DNA of 46,462 nt. It comes from Deltaproteobacteria bacterium (lineage in GTDB: Bacteria; Myxococcota_A; Polyangia; Haliangiales; SHYZ01). Of the stretch, positions 38,628-46,307 are shown piece after piece (position 1 is the first letter of the stretch; each line of letters begins with the position of its first letter). The DNA lies in the NCBI GenBank assembly GCA_016210055.1, contig JACQUZ010000122.1, forward strand, positions 1 to 46,462, read 5' to 3'. A program made the position numbers and the translations under genes. The notes beneath the pieces are model-generated. The model searched no databases and was not told the origin of the DNA. It saw nothing but the letters and a program-made list of their open reading frames with translations.

Positions 38628-39113
38628 ATGACGGACGTGCACGATCACAGAACTTGCGTGAACGCGTGGATGGATCGAACCGCGAATGGCCTGCCACCCG
38701 AGCGGCTGATCCAGGTCTTCGAGCAAGGTTTTGCCGTCGTCTGGCAGCGCGTCCATCAGACGCTCGGCGATGTCACGCTCACAGCGATCGTCGATCGGGT
38801 GCTCTACACCGCGGTGGAACAGTACCCCTTCTTTTCGTCGGCCAAGGTCCAGGCGGGCGGGATCCGTTGCCAAGAGCTTCGTGACCACGCCGACAGCCTC
38901 GAGCGCGATCACCTCGTGGAGGGGATTCGCTTCGTCCTCACCGAGTTTCTCACGGTGCTTGGCAACCTGACCGCCGAAATCCTCACCCCAGCGCTCCACT
39001 CGGAGCTCTCGAAGGTTGCGCCATTTTCCAGAGACGAGAGAGGCCCAGACGAAAGAGAGTCGCGCGGCGAGCCTCAGAACCCAGAGAGCAGAGGCGAGGA
39101 CGCAAAGTCATGA
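38628..39113 (+). CDS. Alpha-helical protein of unknown function, first gene of the KaiC operon
   Basis: The 161-aa protein reads as mostly helical through residue 130 (RLIQVFEQGFAVVWQRVHQ, AIVDRVLYTAVEQYPFFSS, HLVEGIRFVLTEFLTVLGNL). It ends in a charged Glu/Arg/Ser-rich, probably disordered tail. There is no membrane segment, no Cys pattern and no family I recognise. Its stop overlaps the KaiC-like ATPase start (ATGA), so the two are translationally coupled and probably work together. An adaptor or ligand-binding partner of the ATPase is a guess. Confidence 0.72.
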   Translation: MTDVHDHRTCVNAWMDRTANGLPPERLIQVFEQGFAVVWQRVHQTLGDVTLTAIVDRVLYTAVEQYPFFSSAKVQAGGIRCQELRDHADSLERDHLVEGIRFVLTEFLTVLGNLTAEILTPALHSELSKVAPFSRDERGPDERESRGEPQNPESRGEDAKS

Positions 39114-41308
39114 TTAAGAAGAAGAACGACGTCGCGCGGATCGAGTCGGGGGGCCGGAACCTCGACGACCTGTTCATGGGCGGCTTGCCGAAGGGCTCGG
39201 TTGTAGTCGTCGGAGGTCCCCCTGGGGCGGGCAAGACGATCTTCACCCAGCAAATCTGTTTTCACAATGCCTCGGCCACTCAGCGAGTTCTCTACTTCAA
39301 CACGCTGTCGGAGTCGACCGCCAAGACTCTCCGCTATCTGAACCAGTTCGCTTTCTTCGATGCCAAGAAACTCGATGAGGGAATTCAGTTCATCGACCTC
39401 GGCGTGATTCTGCGGACGAAGGGGCTCGAGGAAGCCAGCAAGCTCATCATGGAGCACGTGAAGAAGGTCAAGCCGACCATCGTCGTCATCGACAGCTTCA
39501 GGGTCTTCGACGATCTCGCCAAATCCAGGGAAGAACTCCGCAAGTTCGGCTACGAGCTCGCCGTCAGCCTCATGGCGTGGGAAGCCACGACCTTTCTCCT
39601 CGGAGAATACGGAGCGCAGGAAGTCCACACCAACCCGCTCTTCTCGATCGTCGACGGTCTCGTCATGATCACGCAGCGCGAGCAGTCGGGCGAGCAGCAG
39701 CGGTTCATCCAGATCGTCAAGATGCGCGGCACCGAGCACAGCCGCGATGAGCACTCCTTCGTCATTACCTCGAACGGCGTCGAGGTGTTCGCCCCGCGCG
39801 TCACCATCCAGCGCGAAGACCGCGGCCCCGGAACGACTCGCTGCAAGACCGGCATCTCGAAATTGGACGAGCTCTTGGGCGAGGGCATCCCGCGGGGTTC
39901 CAGCCTCCTCATCGCCGGCGTGGCGGGCACGGGCAAAACGGTCCTCTTGCTCGAGTTCCTGTATCGGGGTGCCCAGGCTGGCGAGAAAGGGATCATCTTC
40001 TCGTTCGAGGAGACGGAGGAGAGGCTGCGCGCGACGGCTCACGGCCTCGGGTGGGATCTCGATCAGGAGATCAAGCGCGGGATGGTCGAGATCGTCTTTA
40101 TCCCGCAGCCCAACATCATGGTGGAAGCGCACCTGCTCATGATGCGGGAGCGTGTCGAAGCGATGAAGGCGCGTCGCGTATCCGTCGACTCTGTCTCGGT
40201 GTTCCTGCACAAGGTGAAGGACCCTCAGATCGACCGGGAGAAGGTTTTCCAGCTCGCCAGCATCATCCAGAACAGCCAGGCCGTGGGCTTTTTTGCCACG
40301 GACATCCCGTACGGGGCCAATCAGCTCAGTCGCTTTGGTGTGGAGGAAACCGTCGTCGACGGCGTCATCGTCCTGTCATCCACGGAGGAGGGACTCGAGC
40401 GCCAGCGCTACATCGAGGTATACAAGCTCAGGAACACCGCCCACTTGAAGGGGCGCCACAACATGGTTGTCGGCAGCGGGGGAATCACAATCTTCCCTCG
40501 TTACAGCCTCGAGGCCGAGCTCCTGGCGGCGCCGGCACCGCTCGAGGCGTCACGGCGCCTCCCGACGGGCGTGCCCGGCCTCGACGAGCTCTTCGGCGGA
40601 GGACTGCTTGAACGAAGCGTGACCCTTGTCTCCGGAAGCGCGGGGATTGGGAAGAGCACGCTCGCACTCCAGTTCATCGCCGAGGGCGTGAAGCGAAAGG
40701 ATCCGGGCCTCTACATCGCGCTCGAAGAAGGGCCCGCCCAGATTCTCCGAACCGCGGAGGGGCTTGGCCTGCCGCTCCAGCCGGCGGTCGATAAGGGTCT
40801 GGTCGAGCTCTTGTACCTGCCCCGTGAGCGAGTTCGCGCCAACCAGCTTCTGACGATTCTCGACGACAAGATTCGAGCCCAAAAGACGGTTCGGCTCGTG
40901 CTCGACAGCGTGAGCCAAATCGTGAAAGCGGGCGAGGTCTCCGAAGATTTGCGACAGCTGCTTCACGCGCTGGTCGTCCGGTTCAAATCGCTCGGAGTGA
41001 CCAGCCTCTTCACGCTCGAGTCGAGCTCCATGTACTCGACCGATACGCTCACGGAGCGCGGCTTTTCTCCCATCACCGACAACATCCTCATGCTCCGGTA
41101 CCAGCGCTTGCCGGGAGAGCTGCGTCCGACCCTTGCTGTCGTGAAGACTCGTGGAAGCTCCCACGACTGGGGTGCTTACTACTTCTCGATTGCCAAGGGC
41201 GGCATCCGGATCGGGGAGCGCGCAAGCGATGACGCTGCGTCCGCCCCGACGCACACGAAGACACGTCCGGGCCGACGCAAGGGCAAGAGGAAGCTGCGGG
41301 GCGGATAG
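39110..41308 (+). CDS. Three-domain KaiC-like RecA-family ATPase
   Basis: The 732-aa protein has three consecutive KaiC-type RecA domains, whereas cyanobacterial KaiC has two (CI, CII) in about 520 aa. Walker A motifs are GGPPGAGKT (K42), GVAGTGKT (K276) and GSAGIGKS (K515). The paired catalytic Glu after the next strand is intact in domains 2 (E300-E301) and 3 (E539-E540) but is Ser-Glu in domain 1 (S67-E68). Each domain ends in a KaiC-like strand pair: VKMRGTEHSRDEH, YKLRNTAHLKGRH and VKTRGSSHDWGAY. The position equivalent to the KaiC Ser431-Thr432 phosphosites appears to be Ser653-Pro654 in domain 3. No kaiA or kaiB is nearby. The C-terminus is basic. Its genes overlap the upstream helical protein and abut a histidine kinase, as in KaiC-based sensory, rather than circadian, systems. 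Confidence 0.92.
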   Translation: MIKKKNDVARIESGGRNLDDLFMGGLPKGSVVVVGGPPGAGKTIFTQQICFHNASATQRVLYFNTLSESTAKTLRYLNQFAFFDAKKLDEGIQFIDLGVILRTKGLEEASKLIMEHVKKVKPTIVVIDSFRVFDDLAKSREELRKFGYELAVSLMAWEATTFLLGEYGAQEVHTNPLFSIVDGLVMITQREQSGEQQRFIQIVKMRGTEHSRDEHSFVITSNGVEVFAPRVTIQREDRGPGTTRCKTGISKLDELLGEGIPRGSSLLIAGVAGTGKTVLLLEFLYRGAQAGEKGIIFSFEETEERLRATAHGLGWDLDQEIKRGMVEIVFIPQPNIMVEAHLLMMRERVEAMKARRVSVDSVSVFLHKVKDPQIDREKVFQLASIIQNSQAVGFFATDIPYGANQLSRFGVEETVVDGVIVLSSTEEGLERQRYIEVYKLRNTAHLKGRHNMVVGSGGITIFPRYSLEAELLAAPAPLEASRRLPTGVPGLDELFGGGLLERSVTLVSGSAGIGKSTLALQFIAEGVKRKDPGLYIALEEGPAQILRTAEGLGLPLQPAVDKGLVELLYLPRERVRANQLLTILDDKIRAQKTVRLVLDSVSQIVKAGEVSEDLRQLLHALVVRFKSLGVTSLFTLESSSMYSTDTLTERGFSPITDNILMLRYQRLPGELRPTLAVVKTRGSSHDWGAYYFSIAKGGIRIGERASDDAASAPTHTKTRPGRRKGKRKLRGG

Positions 41309-43171
41309 ATGAGCGGTCCAGGTCGAAAGAGGGCGAAGCTGAAGAAGGCCCGCGAGGAGGTCGCCAAGCGTGACGTGCGCATTGGCGAGATGGAGCAAGC
41401 CCACGTGCGGCTGCAGCAGCTCTACGAAATCAGCAAGCTACTCACGCGTTTCCAAAGCGTGGAGGCGACGGTTCCTCAAATCGTCGAGATTGTCGCCCGC
41501 GCCCTCCCCCTGCGGAGCGCGATCTTGATCCTGGCAGATCGGGCGCCCAGCGTACCGCGGATGATCGCTTGGCAGGCAAAGGGGCAAGGCGAGAAGACGT
41601 TGCAGTCGGCGAAGACGCACGCGCAAGCCGCTTACGGCTATCTCGCTCGCTCCCATGGAGACCTTGAACGCGGTGATGCCAAAGCGCTCGAACTACCGCG
41701 ACGGCCCGCGACGGAACCGAACTCAGCCAAGGAGAACTTCATTGTCCTTCCCCTGGTCGTGCACCGCGGCTTGACGTTCGGCGCCCTTCAGATCGGGGGC
41801 GCCGGCGCGTTCGACGAGCTGGACCTGATCTTCATCAACGCGGTGGTGAACCAACTGGCCGTCGGTCTTGATCGAGACTCCGCCGATCGAGCACAGAGGC
41901 GACTTGAGCATGAGCGGAAGATTCTAGCCGAGGTTGGCTCGGTCATCGGCACCACGCTCGATTACCGAGAAACGCTCACCAGCATCGCGCACCTTCTGAC
42001 ACGTGACCTCGGGGACTTCTGCGTCGTCGACATCGTCGACGAGCAAGGCGAGGTGCGGCGTCTTGAGGTGGTGAGCGCAGACCCTGCCAAGGTTGGGATT
42101 GCGGAAAGGCTGGGGCAGTTTCCGCTGGATCGCAGCCGCCCGCATCTGAGTCGGCAGGTTCTTCAATCGAAGAAGGGACAGTTGATGCCGGACGTCTCCC
42201 GGGAAACGCTCCGTGCGCTCGCGCAAGGCGAAGAGTATCTACGCCTGTTGGAGGAAGCGGGCCCGACATCGGTGGTGGGGGTGCCGCTGGTCGTCCACGA
42301 GCGACTTCTTGGAGCGCTCATCGTGGTCTCGTGTCGCCCCGAGCGTCGCTATGAAGCTGCCGACCTGCGTCTCTTGGAGGAAGTGGGTCGGCGCGCTGCG
42401 CTGGCCCTCGAGAACTCCCGGCTCTACGGCCAAGTGACTCGCGCCGTGCAAGAACGCGACGATGTGCTCGGCATTGTCGCGCATGACCTTCGGAATCCGC
42501 TCAGCACCATCCTTATACAGGCGTCGCTTCTCCGGCGCCGCGGGATGGATCCGGAGCGCCCGACTCGAGAGCCGGCCGAGGCGATCGAACGCGCTGCGAC
42601 CCGAATGAATCGGCTGATCCAGGACCTTCTCGACGTGACGCGCATGGAGGCCGGCCGCCTTTCTGTCGAACTGGCCCGCGTGCCCGCAGGGCAGGTCGTC
42701 TCTGAATCCGTCGAGGCCCAGAAGCCAATCGCCTCCTCGGCATCCCTCGAGCTTCAGCTCGAGGTGGCACGGGAGCTTCCCGAGATCTTGGCCGATCGCG
42801 ATCGACTCCTCCAAGTCTTCGAGAACCTCATTGGCAACGCCATCAAGTTCACGGAGGCCAGGGGCCGAATCGTGATCGGGGCGGCGCCTCGAGACGGCGA
42901 GGTTCTCTTCTGGGTGACCGACACGGGCGCGGGCATCGCAGCCGAGGACCTGCCGCACCTGTTCGACCGCTTCTGGCAATCGCGAAAGTCTGGCCGTCGC
43001 GGCGCGGGACTTGGGCTCCCCATCGCTAAAGGCATCGTCGAAGCCCACGGTGGTCGCATCTGGGTCGAGAGCACGCCGGGTCGTGGGAGCACCTTCTTCT
43101 TCACGATTCCGAAGGCCCCCCAGGCAGAACAACATTGGGAGCCATCGCCACCACAGCCGCATGGCCCTTGA
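41309..43171 (+). CDS. Sensor histidine kinase with two GAF domains
   Basis: The 620-aa protein starts on the base after the KaiC-like stop codon. A coiled N-terminal helix (KKAREEVAKRDVRIGEMEQA) precedes two GAF domains at about 35-190 and 210-370. No membrane helices are present, so it is cytoplasmic. The kinase core has the H-box VAHDLRNPLSTIL with the phosphoacceptor at H392, N-box NLIGNAIKFTE, G1 DTGAGI, F-box LFDRFWQ and G2 GAGLGLPIAKGIVEAHGG. It lacks a receiver domain; no response regulator is adjacent, so its output is unknown. GAF domains often bind cyclic nucleotides, haem or other small ligands. Its stop lies 13 bp from the IS21 remnant, so a lost downstream gene is possible. Confidence 0.94.
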   Translation: MSGPGRKRAKLKKAREEVAKRDVRIGEMEQAHVRLQQLYEISKLLTRFQSVEATVPQIVEIVARALPLRSAILILADRAPSVPRMIAWQAKGQGEKTLQSAKTHAQAAYGYLARSHGDLERGDAKALELPRRPATEPNSAKENFIVLPLVVHRGLTFGALQIGGAGAFDELDLIFINAVVNQLAVGLDRDSADRAQRRLEHERKILAEVGSVIGTTLDYRETLTSIAHLLTRDLGDFCVVDIVDEQGEVRRLEVVSADPAKVGIAERLGQFPLDRSRPHLSRQVLQSKKGQLMPDVSRETLRALAQGEEYLRLLEEAGPTSVVGVPLVVHERLLGALIVVSCRPERRYEAADLRLLEEVGRRAALALENSRLYGQVTRAVQERDDVLGIVAHDLRNPLSTILIQASLLRRRGMDPERPTREPAEAIERAATRMNRLIQDLLDVTRMEAGRLSVELARVPAGQVVSESVEAQKPIASSASLELQLEVARELPEILADRDRLLQVFENLIGNAIKFTEARGRIVIGAAPRDGEVLFWVTDTGAGIAAEDLPHLFDRFWQSRKSGRRGAGLGLPIAKGIVEAHGGRIWVESTPGRGSTFFFTIPKAPQAEQHWEPSPPQPHGP

Positions 43172-43183
43172 TCGAGCTGCAGG

Positions 43184-43548
43184 TGCGTCTTGCCACGCCC
43201 GGGGAGGCCGAAGGCCAGCACGTCGTCGCCGCGCTCGAGGAAATCCCCTCGCACAGCGTCGGCAGAACCTTGGCCACCTTGGCTGGCAGGCGCGACCGGA
43301 CCAGGGTACCGAGCGTTTTCTCTCGGGGCAGCTCCGAGTCCTTGAGACAGCGCTCGATGCGCTTACGGCGCCGCTCCTTGACCTCGAGCTCGGCGAGGTG
43401 GTGCAGGTACTGCATTGAACGACCACCCCTCCCGCTCCGCTTTCTGCGCGACCTCGGCCGCGTGGCGTGCGATGGTCGGCATCTTGAGCGCGCGCAACAG
43501 CAGCACAAGCGACTCGAGCGGCGACGGGGTCATCGTCGGGGCGCTCAT
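43184..43548 (-). pseudogene. istB: istB helper-ATPase fragment, frameshifted and truncated
   Basis: The start MSAPTMTPSPLESLVLLLRA and ARHAAEVAQKAEREGWSF match IstB N-termini. A frame change near 43416 continues as YLHHLAELEVKERRRKRIE. A second near 43245 continues as DFLERGDDVLAFGLPGRGKT, the Walker A region. Similarity stops at about 43184, just past the Walker A motif. Two frameshifts and loss of the ATPase core mean it is not functional. Confidence 0.85.
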
Positions 43549-43712
43549 GAGTAGACCGCCGCGAGCAGCGCGTCGTAGGCGTAAAGGTCCACCGTCGGTG
43601 GCGCGAGCGCGGGCACCGCGACGCGAGCCGGCATCGCCACCAGCGCCTTGACCGCGTCGTAGCTCACCGCCTGGCCCTCGTCGTACAGCAGCGCGAGCGC
43701 CGCGTGGTGTCC
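43545..43712 (-). pseudogene. istA: istA transposase C-terminal fragment
   Basis: About 55 codons read HHAALALLYDEGQAVSYD, then ALVAMPARVAVPAL and VDLYAYDALLAAVYS, typical of the IstA C-terminus. They end in a TGA overlapping the istB start. The catalytic DDE domain is absent; the sequence joins unrelated DNA near 43712. Confidence 0.75.
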
Positions 43713-43832
43713 GGAAACTCATCGCCGGCGAATCCTTGCATGATCGGGCGCAATTCGGCAGATGACACTTGCCGCGTCGATCCCCTACTTTTCGTCTCGG
43801 TGCTCCCCGCCACCCTGCAGTTTCTAATCACG

Positions 43833-44850
43833 ATGCTCGCCTGCTCGCTCCATGAGCGGATGCAGCGCAAGCTCGACTACACGCAGGAGGAAGTCCGGAT
43901 CCTCAAGGAGATCTTCGCCGCGACGACCGGCAAGAGCCGTCTCCCATTCAGCGACGACCAACGGCGCCGGCTTGCGGCCAAGGGCCAATGCCTGACTCTC
44001 AAGGAGCGCCGCGAGTGCTGTCAGATCGTCAAGCCCGCCACGATCTTGGCCTGGTTCCGTCGGCTTGTCGCGCAAAAGTACGATAGCTCGCAGTCAAGGA
44101 AGCGAAGCCCTGGCCGACCACGAAAGCCGAAAGCGATCCGCAAGCTCGTGGTCGAGCTCGCCCTCGCCAACATCAACTGGGGCTACACCAAGATTCGCGA
44201 TGCGCTCCGCGTGGGTCTCAAGATCGAGCTCGGTCGCACGACCATCGCCACCATCCTGAACGAAGCCGGCATCGAGCCCGCGCCAGAACGCGGGAAAAAG
44301 CGAACCTGGAAGCAATTCATGCGGTCGCACTGGGACTCGCTCTATGCGTGCGACTTCTTCGCCGTCGAGGCCCTCGGCATCGTCGGCCCAGTCCGCTACA
44401 TGGTCTTCTTCGTCATCGAGCTTCGCACTCGAGCTGTCGAAATCGCCGGCATTCGAGTTGATCCCGACGGCGAGTGGATGAAGCAGGTCGCACGTAACCT
44501 CACCGACCCGGTGGACGGCTTCCTGCGCAACGCAGGCTACCTGATCCACGATCGCGATCCCTTGTTCACCGACGCGTTCCGGCTGCTCCTCGCGTCCAGC
44601 GGAGCGCTTCGTCAGGTCGATCAAGGACGAGTGCCTGCGCCACTTCGTGTTCTTCGGCGCACGACACCTGCGCTACGTCATCGGCGAGTACATGCGTCAT
44701 TATCTACGAGAGCGATTTCACCAAGGCCTCGGCGGCGCGCTCATCCAGGGAGATTTGTCCGCAGCCAACGACAACGACGCTCGCGGGACATTAGCCTGTC
44801 GCCCACGGCTTAGTGGGTTGCTCAACTACTACTTCCGAGAGGCGGCGTAG
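43833..44850 (+). pseudogene. rve-type transposase/integrase, inactivated by an internal deletion
   Basis: The protein starts near the ATG at 43833. It has an N-terminal HTH-like region (RMQRKLDYTQEEVRILKEIF) and a basic linker (SRKRSPGRPRKPKAIRK). The integrase core follows, with YACDFFAVEAL (first Asp) and YLIHDRDPLFTDAF (second Asp). After LLLASSG the frame breaks at about 44605, and the adjacent frame resumes as ERFVRSIKDECLRHFVFFG and continues to a stop at 44850. About 20 residues expected around the third catalytic Glu region are missing. It is therefore a deletion-plus-frameshift relic. It is a different family from the IS21 fragment next to it. Confidence 0.85.
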
Positions 44851-45023
44851 CCGGCTCGACGCAGCGATGATCACCACGATCGCGCCGGCGATGAGTATAC
44901 GGACACTACGGCACCGCCAGGTCGAGAACGCGACGCATCGCCGAGCTCTTCGCGACGAGCTCGGCTGCGCCCGCTACGGGAAGGCGGACGACAGCTCGGT
45001 CAATTCGTTCCTCCATCTTGATG

Positions 45024-45050
45024 TTGACAGATACTCCATTTCGGAGGAGT
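45024..45050 (+). promoter_or_regulatory. Candidate -35 hexamer with downstream dyad
   Basis: TTGACA (45024-45029) is followed by the dyad CTCC-ATTTC-GGAG inside the next 20 bp. A dyad between -35 and -10 is the layout of MerR-family promoters, but I see no good -10. Low confidence. Confidence 0.25.
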
Positions 45051-45136
45051 TGGCCAGGGGCAGCCACGTCTTGGCTGGGTTCAGCTCACATGAATCCTAC
45101 ACGATGCCCACAGCTTACGTGTGTTCGCGCCGACCG

Positions 45137-45155
45137 TTGACGCCGTGGCACGGCG
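45137..45155 (+). promoter_or_regulatory. Palindrome adjacent to a -35-like hexamer, metal operon
   Basis: TTGACG (45137-45142) overlaps a perfect 15-bp palindrome CGCCGTG-G-CACGGCG (45141-45155). It is about 54 bp before the metallochaperone ATG. A dyad placed just after -35 resembles MerR-type operators, though the arms are closer together than in the mer operator. No clear -10 is seen. Confidence 0.4.
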
Positions 45156-45208
45156 ATTGAAACTACTACCTGAGGGAACGCACCGCTTTCCCTCTTTTGG
45201 AGGTCCGC

Positions 45209-45700
45209 ATGTCAGATTGTTGCGCTATCGCCAAGCCGGAACCAGCCGCAACGGAGAACTGCCCCGGCTGTGGCCGGAAGGGACGGCCCGTGGGCTTCGC
45301 CACCGTGCAGGCCATCGTAAAGCCTGAGCTCGCTCCTAGCCGCGGCGGCGAGACCAACCGCTTCTGCCCCAACCCGACGTGCGACCACCTCTACTTCGAC
45401 GGCGAGTGGGTCGCCCGTAAGAGCGACGCCCGTGTTCGAGTCGGCCTCAAGGAGAGCTCGGACCCGCTGCCGGTTTGCTACTGCTTCGGCTTCACGCGCG
45501 CCGACGTGCGCGCCGAGGTTCAAGCGACCGGCAAGTGCACAATTCCCGACCGCATCACGGCCGAGGTCCAGGCGGGCAACTGCGCCTGCGAGACGAAGAA
45601 CCCCTCGGGCACCTGCTGCCTGGGAGAAGTTCGAAAGGCGGTCAAGGAGGCGCTCGCTTCTGCGGCTCGCAGCGACACGGAGATTGGAGGAAGCCCATGA
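45209..45700 (+). CDS. CopZ-type Fe-S/zinc metallochaperone-like protein
   Basis: The 163-aa protein starts at the ATG at 45209 with GGAGG at 45199-45203. Cys pairs at 4-5 and 18-21 (CPGCG) are followed by NRFCPNPTCDHLYFDGEW, PVCYCFGFTRADVR and a C-terminal GNCACETKNPSGTCC. This matches the Cys-rich N-terminal domain of Archaeoglobus CopZ (zf-CopZ), which binds a 2Fe-2S cluster and zinc and reduces Cu(II). The usual CxxC HMA domain of CopZ is missing here, but a separate HMA protein is encoded three genes downstream. It overlaps merT by 4 bp (ATGA), showing a common operon. Function in mercury or copper handling is inferred from context. Confidence 0.82.
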   Translation: MSDCCAIAKPEPAATENCPGCGRKGRPVGFATVQAIVKPELAPSRGGETNRFCPNPTCDHLYFDGEWVARKSDARVRVGLKESSDPLPVCYCFGFTRADVRAEVQATGKCTIPDRITAEVQAGNCACETKNPSGTCCLGEVRKAVKEALASAARSDTEIGGSP

Positions 45701-46092
45701 ACGGAACGATTCAGGACGTGCAGCCGGTGGCCGGAGACAAGACGCAGAGGTGGTCGATCGCCGCGAGCGCGAGCTCCATCATCTCCGCGTTCATCGCCTC
45801 GCTCTGCTGCGTGGGGCCGCTCGTTTTCGCCCTGCTCGGCATTGGCGGCGCGGGCCTGCTCGTGAAGTTCGAGCCGTACCGGCCCTACTTCATGGTCGTG
45901 ACGTTCGCGCTCCTGGGCACAGGCTTCTACTTCACGTACCGCAAGCCGAAGCACGCGGTCGCGAGCGGCCCGGCGTGTGATTGCCCAGCGCCGAGGACCA
46001 ATCGGGCCGGGAAAATCATGCTCTGGGTCGCCACGGTCCTGGTCGTCGGTTTCCTGGCGTTCCCCTACATCGCGGCGTGGATCTGGGGATGA
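45697..46092 (+). CDS. merT: Mercuric ion transporter MerT
   Basis: The 131-aa protein starts at the ATG at 45697 with GGAGG seven nt upstream. Three membrane helices are predicted. The first carries the diagnostic vicinal Cys pair C37-C38 in SLCCVGPLVFALLGIGG. A second Cys pair (ACDC) lies in the loop before the third helix (IMLWVATVLVVGFLAF), as in known MerT. MerT takes up Hg(II) across the inner membrane and passes it to MerA. Its start and stop codons overlap the neighbouring genes. Confidence 0.9.
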   Translation: MNGTIQDVQPVAGDKTQRWSIAASASSIISAFIASLCCVGPLVFALLGIGGAGLLVKFEPYRPYFMVVTFALLGTGFYFTYRKPKHAVASGPACDCPAPRTNRAGKIMLWVATVLVVGFLAFPYIAAWIWG

Positions 46093-46307
46093 GCAGCGTG
46101 AGCATTCTTGTGGCGATTATCTTGGTGGCCCTCTGCTGTGGGGGCCATCTCCTTACGCTGCGCAATGGGCGCAGCTCGAACAAGGACGCCGCGGATTCAC
46201 TCCGAGGCGTCCGCGGGGGCCCGGGGGGCATCGGAGGCGCGCAGGCCGGCGCAGCCGGCCGAGCACCGCACGCGCCCCCCGATATGAAGGGGTCGAGCGA
46301 TGACTGA
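46089..46307 (+). CDS. Small single-helix membrane protein in the mer-like operon
   Basis: The 72-aa protein has an N-terminal hydrophobic helix containing a Cys pair and His (VSILVAIILVALCCGGHLL). A Gly/Ala-rich tail ending in acidic residues follows. Its start overlaps the MerT stop (ATGA) and its end overlaps the next start by 8 bp. No family is recognised; it may be a MerE- or MerF-like accessory, but it is short and has only one helix. Confidence 0.65.
   Translation: MSSVSILVAIILVALCCGGHLLTLRNGRSSNKDAADSLRGVRGGPGGIGGAQAGAAGRAPHAPPDMKGSSDD

Larger units (their letters stand above)
43184..43712 (-). mobile_element. Truncated IS21-family element (istA tail plus degraded istB)
   Basis: The order and the overlap of the reading frames (istA stop TGA inside the istB ATG) are the IS21 arrangement. 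Only the last roughly 55 codons of istA and a 5' half of istB remain. No complete terminal repeats are visible at either boundary. Confidence 0.8.
44851..45208. other. Upstream region of the metallochaperone-mer operon
   Basis: No gene is visible in 358 bp. It contains TTGACA at 45024-45029 followed by a CTCC-ATTTC-GGAG dyad, and the palindrome overlapping TTGACG at 45137-45155 (listed separately). No merR or arsR gene lies here. Confidence 0.55.

Noticed and set aside
39110..41308. A circadian clock core
   Set aside because: There is no kaiA or kaiB and the domain number differs; KaiC-like ATPases outside cyanobacteria often have non-clock roles.
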